DNA of 64,000 bases from Selenobaculum gibii (GTDB lineage: Bacteria > Bacillota > Negativicutes > ICN-92133): assembly GCF_030273445.1 (NCBI RefSeq), contig NZ_CP120678.1, positions 87,501 through 151,500 of the forward strand. Reading direction: 5' to 3'. Below, in pieces: positions 29,501 to 36,887 of this stretch. The position numbers and the translations under genes were made by a program. The notes under the pieces were generated by a model. That model searched no databases. It saw only the letters and a list, made by a program, of their open reading frames with translations, and was not told the DNA's origin. Every line of letters starts with the position of its first letter. Position 1 is the stretch's first letter.

Positions 29501-29546
29501 AAGCTTAGCATGTTATGCTTAGAGTAATATGCTAAGCTTTTCTTTT
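29501..29546 (+). terminator. Terminator between glgA and the GH13-GH77 gene
   Basis: AAGCTTAGCAT (29501-29511) pairs with ATGCTAAGCTT (29529-29539) and is followed by TTCTTTT. It lies only 33 bp before the next gene. Confidence 0.75.
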
Positions 29547-29578
29547 AAAAGTTTAATTTAAATCGTGAAGGTGATTGT

Positions 29579-32500
29579 ATGCAGGAACATGCTAAGATTA
29601 TTCATAATTCCCAGATGTCTGGTTTTCGTAATATTTTTGGTGCGGTTAAGGCCAATAGTGAATTAAAGATAAGCATTCATATCCCTGAAATTTACAAACC
29701 GACCAACGTCATTTTGCGGTTATGGCAAGATAATATCGGAGAAACTTTAGTTAAGATGCAGAAGGTCGATATTCTTGGCGATGATTTAAAATTCCAATGT
29801 ACGATTGCTATGCCATCAAAAGGATGCTTACTTTGGTATTATTTCGTCATTGTAAACGCAGAGAAAACAATTTTCTATGGAAATAATGCACAAAATTTAG
29901 GTGGTGAAGGTGCTGTTTATGAGCAGCAACCACCGTCTTTCCAAATTACGGTATATAATGAGGACGCAAAAACCCCAGATTGGCTTAAATCTTCTGTGAT
30001 GTATCAAATTTTCCCAGATAGATTTTATAATGGACATAAAGATGGATTCGTACATACGCATAAGAAAACCGCGGTTGTTCATGCAAGTTGGGAGAATTCA
30101 CCGTGTTATTTTAAAGATCCAGATACGAAGGAAATTCTTGCTTATGATTTTTTTGGTGGAAATATTGCAGGAATTAAAGCAAAGTTACCATATTTAAAAA
30201 ATTTGGGTATTAATGTAATTTATTTAAACCCAATTTTTAAGGCTGAGAGTAACCATCGCTATGATACGGGGGATTATCATCAAATAGATCCAATGCTTGG
30301 GACGAATGAAGAATTTGAGGATTTTTGTAGTTATGCGCGCAGTGAAGGGTTTCGTATTATCTTAGACGGTGTGTTTAGTCATACGGGAAGCAATAGTAAA
30401 TATTTCAATCGCTATGGAGAATATGACAGTTTAGGTGCATATCAATCTTTGGATTCTCCTTATTATGGGTGGTACAATTTTCATAAGCATCCGAATGAAT
30501 ATGAAAGCTGGTGGGGCTTTGAAACGTTACCAAATGTAAAGGAAACAACGCCATCATATATGGATTTTATTATTAGTAATAAAGAGAGTGTATTGCATTT
30601 TTGGCTGAATAAAGGGATAAGTGGGTGGCGGCTTGATGTCGTAGATGAACTGCCACCGGATTTTGTTCAAACGTTTTATCGTGAGTTAAAGAAAAGCGAT
30701 GCAGAGGCGGTTTTGATTGGTGAGGTATGGGAAGATGCTTCGAATAAAGTAAGCTATAGTGTAAGTCGCGAATATCTTTGCGGACAAGAAATTGATTCGG
30801 CGATGAATTATCCATTTCGTAAAATTTTATTGGACTTTTTCCTAGGATATGTAGATGCTGAGCAAACAAATCGATTGCTCATGAGCTTATATGAAAATTA
30901 TCCAAAACATAATTTTTATGCCATGATGAATTTGGTTGGTAGTCATGATGTACAGCGTGTACTGACGCTTTTAGGGGAAGCGCCGTATTATGATGGAATG
31001 CCCGCTGTTAAACAGGCCAGATATCGTTTAGATAAATCGCAATATCAATTAGCTGTAAAGCGGTTAAAAATGATATCGTTGTGGCAGATGACATTCCCAG
31101 GCGTTCCGACGATCTATTATGGAGATGAAGTGGGGATGCAAGGCTTTAAAGATCCCCATAATCGAGCACCTTATCCTTGGGGAAGAGAGGATAAAGATAT
31201 TCAGAGTTGGTATAAAAAAATTATTTCTGTAAGAAATAAAAATCAAGTGTTAAAGACAGGGGAATGGATTCCGGTAATCAGTCAAGAACATGTTTATGGT
31301 TACGTACGCCGCGTGCTTGGAGGGAAAGATGTTTTCGGGACTCCATGCGAGGATGCTACGTTTGTTGTTTTATTTAACAGAAGTGAAGAAAAGCAAATCG
31401 TAAAGGTGAATGTAAGAGGTCTTTGCCAAGGAAAGTTAGCGGATGTTTTAGAAAACAAAGATATAGCTCGTGTTCGGGATGGAAAGATTGAAGTAGAACT
31501 TGCCCCGCTTTCTGGCGCTATCTATAAGCAAATATCCGAACCTAAATTAGGTCGGGGCTGTGGTGTTTTGATGCATCCGACATCTTTACCATCTAAATAT
31601 GGAATTGGCGATTTAGGAAAGGGAGCCTATGAATTCATCAATTTTCTTGTAAAGGCTAAACAACATTTGTGGCAGATACTGCCGCTCAATCCAGTTGGGT
31701 ATGGTGCTTCGCCATATCAATCTTCATCGGCCTTTGCCGGAAATCCGATGCTTATCTCGCTGGGAAAATTAGTTGGGGAGGGGCTTTTAATGGTAAATGA
31801 AGTAAAGCCGCCAACCTATTTAAACAAAGATAAAGTTGATTTTGAAGCAGTTTGGGAATTTAAAGAAAGTCGCTTAAAAATTGCTTTTAATAGAGTAAAA
31901 AGCGACATTGACTTTGAAAATTTTTGCAAAAAACATGTGTGTTGGTTAGAGGATTATGCTTTATTTAGTGCCTTAAAGGAACATTTTTCAGGAGAAGAAT
32001 GGAATGCCTGGCCTCTGCCTGTAAGAAAAAGATTGCCTAAGGAATTAGAGAAATATAAAAAATTATTAGGGCGGGAAATAAGTTATCATAAATTTTTGCA
32101 ATTTGTATTTTTTAAGCAATGGGCATCAATAAAGTTTTATGCGAAACAACATGGTGTACAAATTATTGGTGATATGCCGATTTTTATTGCGCATGATAGT
32201 GCGGACGTATGGGCAAATCAACATTTATTTGCATTAGATGAAGAGGGAAAGCCAGAGAAAGTTGCTGGTGTTCCTCCGGATTATTTTAGTGAAACGGGTC
32301 AGCTTTGGGGTAATCCACATTATCGCTGGGAGGAAATGGCGAAAGATGATTATACATGGTGGCGCAATCGATTTAAAATAATTTTAGAATTAGTAGACAT
32401 TATTCGTGTTGATCATTTTCGCGGATTTGAAGCGTATTGGCAGGTAGATGGTAATGCTAAGACTGCGATTAATGGGGAATGGGTAAAAGGACCCGGAAGA

Positions 32501-33019
32501 AAGTTTTTTATTACTTTGGAAAAATATTTTGGAAAATTGCCGATTATCGCTGAGGATTTAGGAATCATCACGGATGACGTCATTGATTTAAAAGATGAAT
32601 TTGCTTTGCCAGGAATGAAGGTTTTACATTTTGAGCTACTGCCAGATGAAGAGGGAAAAATAGGGTTTACTTGTGAGCAAAACTGTATAGTTTATACGGG
32701 AACACATGATAATAATACAACGGTAGGCTGGTACAAAGAAAATTTAGCAAAAAAAGTACAAATTGCAATTGGGGAATATCTTAATACGGATACAAATGAT
32801 CCAATTGAATTATGTTGGGCCTTGATACGATATGCATATGGGACAAATGCCTGCGTAGCGATGATTCCAATGCAAGATTTATTAAGTCTTGACAGTGATG
32901 CGCGAATGAATATGCCAGGAACTTGCGGTCAAAACTGGCAATGGCGAGCAAAGAAAAAGGATTTTAGCGATGCGTTAGCAGCTACAGTAGCAGAATTAGT
33001 AGAAAAATATCATAGATAA
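29579..33019 (+). CDS. GH13 amylase / GH77 4-alpha-glucanotransferase fusion
   Basis: This is a 1146-residue cytoplasmic fusion with no signal peptide. Residues 1-135 resemble a CBM34-type module. About 140-645 is a GH13 neopullulanase/alpha-amylase barrel with catalytic D353 (GWRLDVVDE), E382 (IGEVWED) and D457 (GSHDVQR). From 660 (GCGVLMHPTSLPSKYG) to the end is a complete MalQ-type GH77 domain with D945 (RVDHFRG), E992 (IAEDLG) and D1044 (GTHDNNT). One part should cut or debranch alpha-glucans while the other recombines maltodextrin ends. It is placed just after the glycogen operon, so it probably processes limit dextrins left by GlgP, replacing separate GlgX/MalQ. Both active sites look intact. 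The start ATG 29579 follows GAAGGTG. The fusion is continuous, with no frameshift seen. Confidence 0.92.
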   Translation: MQEHAKIIHNSQMSGFRNIFGAVKANSELKISIHIPEIYKPTNVILRLWQDNIGETLVKMQKVDILGDDLKFQCTIAMPSKGCLLWYYFVIVNAEKTIFYGNNAQNLGGEGAVYEQQPPSFQITVYNEDAKTPDWLKSSVMYQIFPDRFYNGHKDGFVHTHKKTAVVHASWENSPCYFKDPDTKEILAYDFFGGNIAGIKAKLPYLKNLGINVIYLNPIFKAESNHRYDTGDYHQIDPMLGTNEEFEDFCSYARSEGFRIILDGVFSHTGSNSKYFNRYGEYDSLGAYQSLDSPYYGWYNFHKHPNEYESWWGFETLPNVKETTPSYMDFIISNKESVLHFWLNKGISGWRLDVVDELPPDFVQTFYRELKKSDAEAVLIGEVWEDASNKVSYSVSREYLCGQEIDSAMNYPFRKILLDFFLGYVDAEQTNRLLMSLYENYPKHNFYAMMNLVGSHDVQRVLTLLGEAPYYDGMPAVKQARYRLDKSQYQLAVKRLKMISLWQMTFPGVPTIYYGDEVGMQGFKDPHNRAPYPWGREDKDIQSWYKKIISVRNKNQVLKTGEWIPVISQEHVYGYVRRVLGGKDVFGTPCEDATFVVLFNRSEEKQIVKVNVRGLCQGKLADVLENKDIARVRDGKIEVELAPLSGAIYKQISEPKLGRGCGVLMHPTSLPSKYGIGDLGKGAYEFINFLVKAKQHLWQILPLNPVGYGASPYQSSSAFAGNPMLISLGKLVGEGLLMVNEVKPPTYLNKDKVDFEAVWEFKESRLKIAFNRVKSDIDFENFCKKHVCWLEDYALFSALKEHFSGEEWNAWPLPVRKRLPKELEKYKKLLGREISYHKFLQFVFFKQWASIKFYAKQHGVQIIGDMPIFIAHDSADVWANQHLFALDEEGKPEKVAGVPPDYFSETGQLWGNPHYRWEEMAKDDYTWWRNRFKIILELVDIIRVDHFRGFEAYWQVDGNAKTAINGEWVKGPGRKFFITLEKYFGKLPIIAEDLGIITDDVIDLKDEFALPGMKVLHFELLPDEEGKIGFTCEQNCIVYTGTHDNNTTVGWYKENLAKKVQIAIGEYLNTDTNDPIELCWALIRYAYGTNACVAMIPMQDLLSLDSDARMNMPGTCGQNWQWRAKKKDFSDALAATVAELVEKYHR

Positions 33020-33122
33020 AGTAAGCTTTGATGCTGGTAGAACTTCGGCTTTCAATGATTAAGGATAAGGGCTTGAAAGCTATGTGCTAAAATTTTGTTT
33101 TTTTATGAAGGGATTATTTTCT

Positions 33123-33150
33123 TAGATGAACGAATTATTCATTGGATAAA
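33123..33150 (+). repeat. Copy of a dispersed intergenic motif
   Basis: This segment, TAGATGAACGAATTATTCAT followed by TGGATAAA, matches 54593-54620 in 23 of 28 bases. It lies between the GH13-GH77 gene and its terminator. See also 8995-9010. Confidence 0.5.
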
Positions 33151-33199
33151 CAAATAACCTTAGTAAAGTGAAATGTTTTTACTAAGGTTATTTGTGTTT
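33150..33199 (+). terminator. Terminator of the GH13-GH77 gene
   Basis: 18-bp perfect arms (33150-33167 and 33178-33195) are followed by GTTTT. An additional GCTTTCAA/TTGAAAGC pair lies upstream (about 33051-33083), followed by seven Ts near 33103, and may be the primary stop. Confidence 0.8.
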
Positions 33200-33236
33200 T
33201 AATGTAAGCATATAGTAGCGAAGATGCTATTAAATA

Positions 33237-33320
33237 AAAATAATTTTGTTTGAATACAGTGTACAGTTATTGAAAAAAGTGTACACTTTGTATTATAATA
33301 AAATGAAATATCCTTATAGT
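33237..33320 (+). repeat. 84-bp direct repeat, left copy
   Basis: 82 of 84 bases are identical to 36787-36870, 3550 bp away. It holds two AGTGTACA words, one of them the palindrome GTGTACAC (33279-33286), and a promoter-like TTGAAA (33270) - 18 bp - TATAAT (33294). It also encodes the first residues of the ACP-like reading frame, so it is both possible promoter and possible coding DNA. Confidence 0.92.
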
Positions 33321-33527
33321 ATAAATGGAAAAATCTTAAATGAGGAAAAATTTGGAACGAATTTTTTTTCTAAGGACATCAATTTTTCAGCTATGGATTT
33401 AGTTTATTTGTTCAAATTTTTAGAAACTGATTACCATATAAAATTCCGGGAAGAGGAGATTATGGAGGGGAATTTTGTTACCGTTGATTCAATTGCTAAA
33501 ATGGTATTGACAGAAATAGGTGGTTGA
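33246..33527 (+). CDS. Acyl-carrier-like protein lacking the phosphopantetheine Ser
   Basis: This is a frame of up to 93 residues. The C-terminal two thirds follow the helices of acyl carrier proteins, resembling the ACP-related proteins of clostridial peptide-maturation clusters: EKFGTNFF, AMDLVYLFKFLETDYHIKF, then GNFVTVDSIAKMV. At the place of the prosthetic-group DSL/DSM motif it reads SAMD, so the serine is Ala and 4'-phosphopantetheine cannot attach. Residues 1-25 are encoded by the 84-bp repeat. No good ribosome site precedes TTG 33246, TTG 33270, GTG 33279 or ATG 33303, so the true start is unclear and the gene may be truncated. The stop overlaps the region where the ABC exporter starts (TGA 33525), suggesting coupling. 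Confidence 0.62.
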   Translation: MFEYSVQLLKKVYTLYYNKMKYPYSINGKILNEEKFGTNFFSKDINFSAMDLVYLFKFLETDYHIKFREEEIMEGNFVTVDSIAKMVLTEIGG

Positions 33528-33529
33528 TC

Positions 33530-35164
33530 TTGTTTGAAATAATAAATAAAAAAGCTATATGGGAAAGAGTTCGCTCGGTTCTAAAAACGTATAGGTTAAA
33601 ATTTATTTGTATTTTTCTTTTGATTGTATTATCTAGTGTATTCTCTTTTATTCTTCCGCAGTTAACAAAAAGAATAATGGATGATGGATTTATCGCACGT
33701 AATTTTGACGCAATTCTTGTTTTATCTTTTAGCTTATTTTGTGTCTTAGTTATGAGACAAGCGGTAGAATATATGAAAGAATCTTTTCGAATCGATTTTA
33801 AAAAAAAGTTGATTTATAATTTATATAAAATTGCATTTCTTCATATTTGCAAAAGTGAAATAAAAAGCTTGGATAAAAATAGGGCAGAAATTATAAATAA
33901 ATTACAGATGGATATAAATTCCATATCTACACTTATAGATAATACTACATTGTTTACAATCGGACAAATATTTAACGTCATTGGTGGCGTTATAGGGCTT
34001 TTTATGATTCATACGAAGCTTGCACTTGTTGTTCTTTTTATGATACCTGTTAAATATATTTTGATTGTCTACTTGTCTAAGAAGAGGGAATCATTGACCA
34101 GTGAATATATAAATGCCAATACTAGTTTTTTTAAATGGTTTGAAAATACACTTGCAGGCATACAGGAAATAAAATTATTTGATCTTCATAATTACAAAAT
34201 AGAGGAATTTTCTCCCCTGATGAATAAAAATGTAAATGTGGATAAAAAAATAATGCTTTTATCTGTTTATAATAGTATTTTAGATAATTTTATAATAGAA
34301 ATTTTAACAATTATAATTTATCTAGTGAGCGCGGTCCATTTGTTGAAAGATGAATTAACCGTGGGAAGTATTTTTGCATTTATTACTTATTTGATATATG
34401 TTTCTGCGCCAATCTCAACGATTATCAATTTTCGTTATATGTTAGCGGGAGTTATTCCGTCTCTTTATAGATATGTAGATTTCTTAAATAAGGAAGAAGA
34501 GCCGATGGGTGGAGAAAAAATCCAACGTATGGATGGGTATCCTATTATCGAATTTAAGAATGTTGGGTTTCAATACACAGATAACAAAGTTGTGCTAGAT
34601 AAATTAAGTTTTAAAGTTTATCTGGGTGAAAAGGTAGCTATTATAGGAAAAAATGGAACGGGAAAAAGTACATTAATTCAACTGCTCTTGCGCTTTTATC
34701 TCCCCGCTTGCGGCGCGATAGAGATGTATGGGAAAAATATTAATATTTATGATCTGGAGGAATTAAGGGGAGGTTTTTCAGTTGTTAGCCAAAATGTATA
34801 CCTGTTTGAAGGAAGTATAAAAAGTAACATTATCTTAAATAAAGAATTTGTTCCCGCGCTATTTACAGAAGTACTACAACAGGCAAATTTATTTGATTTA
34901 GTAGAAGAATATACGGTAGACTATAACGTGGGATATGGTGGTGCGAACCTATCGGGGGGACAAAAGCAGAAAATAGCGATTGCTAGAGCCTTATATAGCG
35001 ATCATGAAATATACATATTTGATGAGATAACATCAAATGCAGATATTCAAACGAGAAGTATTTATAAGAAAACAATAATTAAATATCTAAGGGATAAAAC
35101 AGTTTTAATAATTACGCATGATGATGATTTACTTCCCTTTGTAGATAAAATTATTAAGCTGTAA
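33530..35164 (+). CDS. ABC exporter, fused membrane and ATPase domains
   Basis: This 544-residue half-transporter should dimerise. Residues 1-300 hold about six hydrophobic segments of the type I exporter fold. The ATPase domain runs from about 325: Walker A GKNGTGKST, Q-loop VVSQNVYLF, signature LSGGQKQKIAIARAL, Walker B IYIFDEITSNAD and H-loop ITHDDD. No C39 peptidase domain precedes the membrane part, so leader cleavage, if any, needs another enzyme. The start is TTG 33530, six bases behind AGGTGG. It is translationally linked to the ACP-like gene. Relatives accompany peptide-maturation genes, but no precursor peptide or modifying enzyme is visible here, so the cargo is unknown. Confidence 0.85.
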   Translation: MFEIINKKAIWERVRSVLKTYRLKFICIFLLIVLSSVFSFILPQLTKRIMDDGFIARNFDAILVLSFSLFCVLVMRQAVEYMKESFRIDFKKKLIYNLYKIAFLHICKSEIKSLDKNRAEIINKLQMDINSISTLIDNTTLFTIGQIFNVIGGVIGLFMIHTKLALVVLFMIPVKYILIVYLSKKRESLTSEYINANTSFFKWFENTLAGIQEIKLFDLHNYKIEEFSPLMNKNVNVDKKIMLLSVYNSILDNFIIEILTIIIYLVSAVHLLKDELTVGSIFAFITYLIYVSAPISTIINFRYMLAGVIPSLYRYVDFLNKEEEPMGGEKIQRMDGYPIIEFKNVGFQYTDNKVVLDKLSFKVYLGEKVAIIGKNGTGKSTLIQLLLRFYLPACGAIEMYGKNINIYDLEELRGGFSVVSQNVYLFEGSIKSNIILNKEFVPALFTEVLQQANLFDLVEEYTVDYNVGYGGANLSGGQKQKIAIARALYSDHEIYIFDEITSNADIQTRSIYKKTIIKYLRDKTVLIITHDDDLLPFVDKIIKL

Positions 35165-35201
35165 TTATTAGTAGTTTCCTTAAAAATTTTCATTATTTTA
35201 C

Positions 35202-35214
35202 GATAATTATTATA
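35202..35214. promoter_or_regulatory. Fur/PerR-like box, weak
   Basis: GATAATTATTATA resembles the 6-1-6 Fur core GATAAT-N-ATTATC with one mismatch. It lies about 115 bp before the FlxA-like gene. It could be chance in AT-rich DNA. Confidence 0.3.
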
Positions 35215-35326
35215 TAGAGCGTTTGAGTGCATTGTTTTTTGTGAGAACGATTATAAGAAGGTGATATTTAGATTTATATAAGTTGTAGATTTGTATATCG
35301 AAAAATTATCATGGAGGATGATGAAA

Positions 35327-36034
35327 ATGATGATCACAGGTGTAAATGCAGGGAATGCGATGCAAGTAGCCCACCATACGGTAAGAAAAGGAGCTCAGTC
35401 CGTTCAAACTGATTCAAAAGCAGCAATATTTCAACATCAAGGAATTTCTGACTATAAGGACAAGCAACTAAACTCGTTGCAAGTGGGGATCGTTAAGTTA
35501 CAAGATCAGATTGCAAAGTTGCAAGATAATGAAAAATTAGATAAAGAGACAAAAGATGAAATGTTGAAAAATTTGAATAAGCAGCTAGATGATATGATGA
35601 AGTTGCTAAGCGATCCTCAACAGGAAGAGGAGGAAAGCCCATTATCTGTTGAGAATAATAAGAAAAATGATCAAAATGCTTCATCAGGCGGAATAGCTTC
35701 TATGTATGGTATGGGCGCGCAATTAGATCAAGTGAAATCAATGGGAAATATGAAAGTCAAAATGGAAAATCAGGTACAGCTAGAAAAAAATGAATTAGAT
35801 CATGCGATGAATCATCCATCAGAAGCATTGCGATTAAAAGATGAAAGTATAATTGAAAGACGGAGGGGAAAAATTGAAAATATGGAAAATGCCTCTCAGG
35901 CTTTGGAGGGTATGATGGAGCAACAGGTTAATAAAGTTTCACAGCCTGCTGTAGCGAAATCTTCTGAAAATGAAGAATTAAAAGGAAAGGAATCTGCACA
36001 GAAGGATGAAAAAGCAGAAAAAACATTAGAATAA
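35327..36034 (+). CDS. FlxA-like coiled-coil protein, function unknown
   Basis: This protein of about 235 residues is rich in Gln, Lys, Glu and Met, with no signal peptide or membrane span. The centre (KDKQLNSLQVGIVKLQDQIA, KETKDEMLKNLNKQLDDMM) repeats the Q-x-x-I-x-x-L heptads of FlxA-like proteins. The rest is polar and low complexity, with a Lys/Glu tail. The start is ATG 35327 (or the next ATG), nine bases behind GGAGG. Earlier in-frame starts would cover that site. FlxA-like proteins have no firm role. It lies inside the segment bounded by the 84-bp repeats and is followed by a 20-bp stem terminator. Confidence 0.7.
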   Translation: MMITGVNAGNAMQVAHHTVRKGAQSVQTDSKAAIFQHQGISDYKDKQLNSLQVGIVKLQDQIAKLQDNEKLDKETKDEMLKNLNKQLDDMMKLLSDPQQEEEESPLSVENNKKNDQNASSGGIASMYGMGAQLDQVKSMGNMKVKMENQVQLEKNELDHAMNHPSEALRLKDESIIERRRGKIENMENASQALEGMMEQQVNKVSQPAVAKSSENEELKGKESAQKDEKAEKTLE

Positions 36035-36101
36035 AAATATATTTGGAATTTTCAAGGTAAGCGCCGAAGGAGGTTCTTGCGCAAGTTAGTGTATAGCATG
36101 A

Positions 36102-36151
36102 AAAGGGGATGTGACAAAATGATTTCTCATTTTGTCACATCCCCTTTCTTT
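36102..36151. terminator. Strong bidirectional terminator
   Basis: 20-bp perfect arms (36102-36121 and 36128-36147) have loop ATTTCT. It ends beside the stop codon of the convergent prepilin gene. Confidence 0.92.
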
Positions 36152-36656
36152 ATTTGATATCGTAAGTTTCGTCGGGTTTTTGTTTCCCTTCGCCAGTTAA
36201 ATATTGTTGTGCTGTATTTTGCAGGAAGGTAACTTGTTGATCCATGGGAGCTTTTTGGCTATTCCATGCATAGTAATTACGTTTTCCGGAATTATTTAAC
36301 TTTTCGACGTTATATACACGAACTTTTCCATCGGGACATTTAAATCGAAGATTGCCAATCGGAGCTTCTGACCATTGCACAATGTAATTTGGAACTAAGT
36401 CGTTTTTGTCTAAATTGGGAGAAAAACCGTCTGTAGTCATTCCAACGATTGTTTTGGGAATATTTCCATTGTCTAGATAATAAAGAGCTACTGCATTTTC
36501 AATTATTTTCATATCAGCAACAATTTTTGCACCTCGGGCATATTCTACTTGTTCGTTTGTTTTGATGATTACGATTCCACTTAGTATGCTAACAATAGCA
36601 ATGACAATCATAATCTCAATAAGTGTAAAACCGTAGTTGTCTTTAAAATACTTCAT
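36150..36656 (-). CDS. Type IV prepilin-like protein, orphan
   Basis: This 168-residue protein has a class III signal: MKYFKDNYG followed by FTLIEIMIVIAIVSILSGI, with Phe+1 and Glu+5 after the Gly where prepilin peptidase cuts. The mature part has the expected N-terminal helix then a soluble domain with VADMKIIENAVALYYLDNGNIP, typical of GspG/PilA pseudopilins. AAAGGAG precedes the ATG on the minus strand. No pilus assembly genes (pilB, pilC, pilD) are in the window, so it must rely on machinery elsewhere. It lies inside the repeat-bounded segment. Confidence 0.87.
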   Translation of the reverse strand: MKYFKDNYGFTLIEIMIVIAIVSILSGIVIIKTNEQVEYARGAKIVADMKIIENAVALYYLDNGNIPKTIVGMTTDGFSPNLDKNDLVPNYIVQWSEAPIGNLRFKCPDGKVRVYNVEKLNNSGKRNYYAWNSQKAPMDQQVTFLQNTAQQYLTGEGKQKPDETYDIK

Positions 36657-36786
36657 ATAGGAAGGCTCCTTTGTATGTAATTAAAAATGTTAATGAAAAT
36701 AAAACTAAATATTTATTTTATACATTAATAAAATTTTAGCATGTTTTTCTAAATCTCTCTATATAAATAATAAAATGAATTATTTT

Positions 36787-36870
36787 AAAATAATTTTGTA
36801 TGAATACAGTGTACAGTTATTGATAAAAGTGTACACTTTGTATTATAATAAAATGAAATATCCTTATAGT
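36787..36870 (+). repeat. 84-bp direct repeat, right copy, serves as ilvB upstream region
   Basis: This is the partner of 33237-33320 (two mismatches). It holds TTGATA (36820) - 18 bp - TATAAT (36844) and the same GTGTACAC palindrome. Read in the frame of the left copy it encodes an N-terminal fragment ending in YPYSVKGFVICE and a stop, so it looks like a truncated remnant of the ACP-like gene. It ends 18 bp before the ilvB start and probably supplies its promoter. Confidence 0.88.
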
Positions 36871-36887
36871 GTAAAGGGGTTTGTCAT

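Noticed and set aside
36660-36887. T-box or leader-peptide attenuator before ilvB
   Set aside because: The distance from the promoter to the start is short and no such motifs are present.
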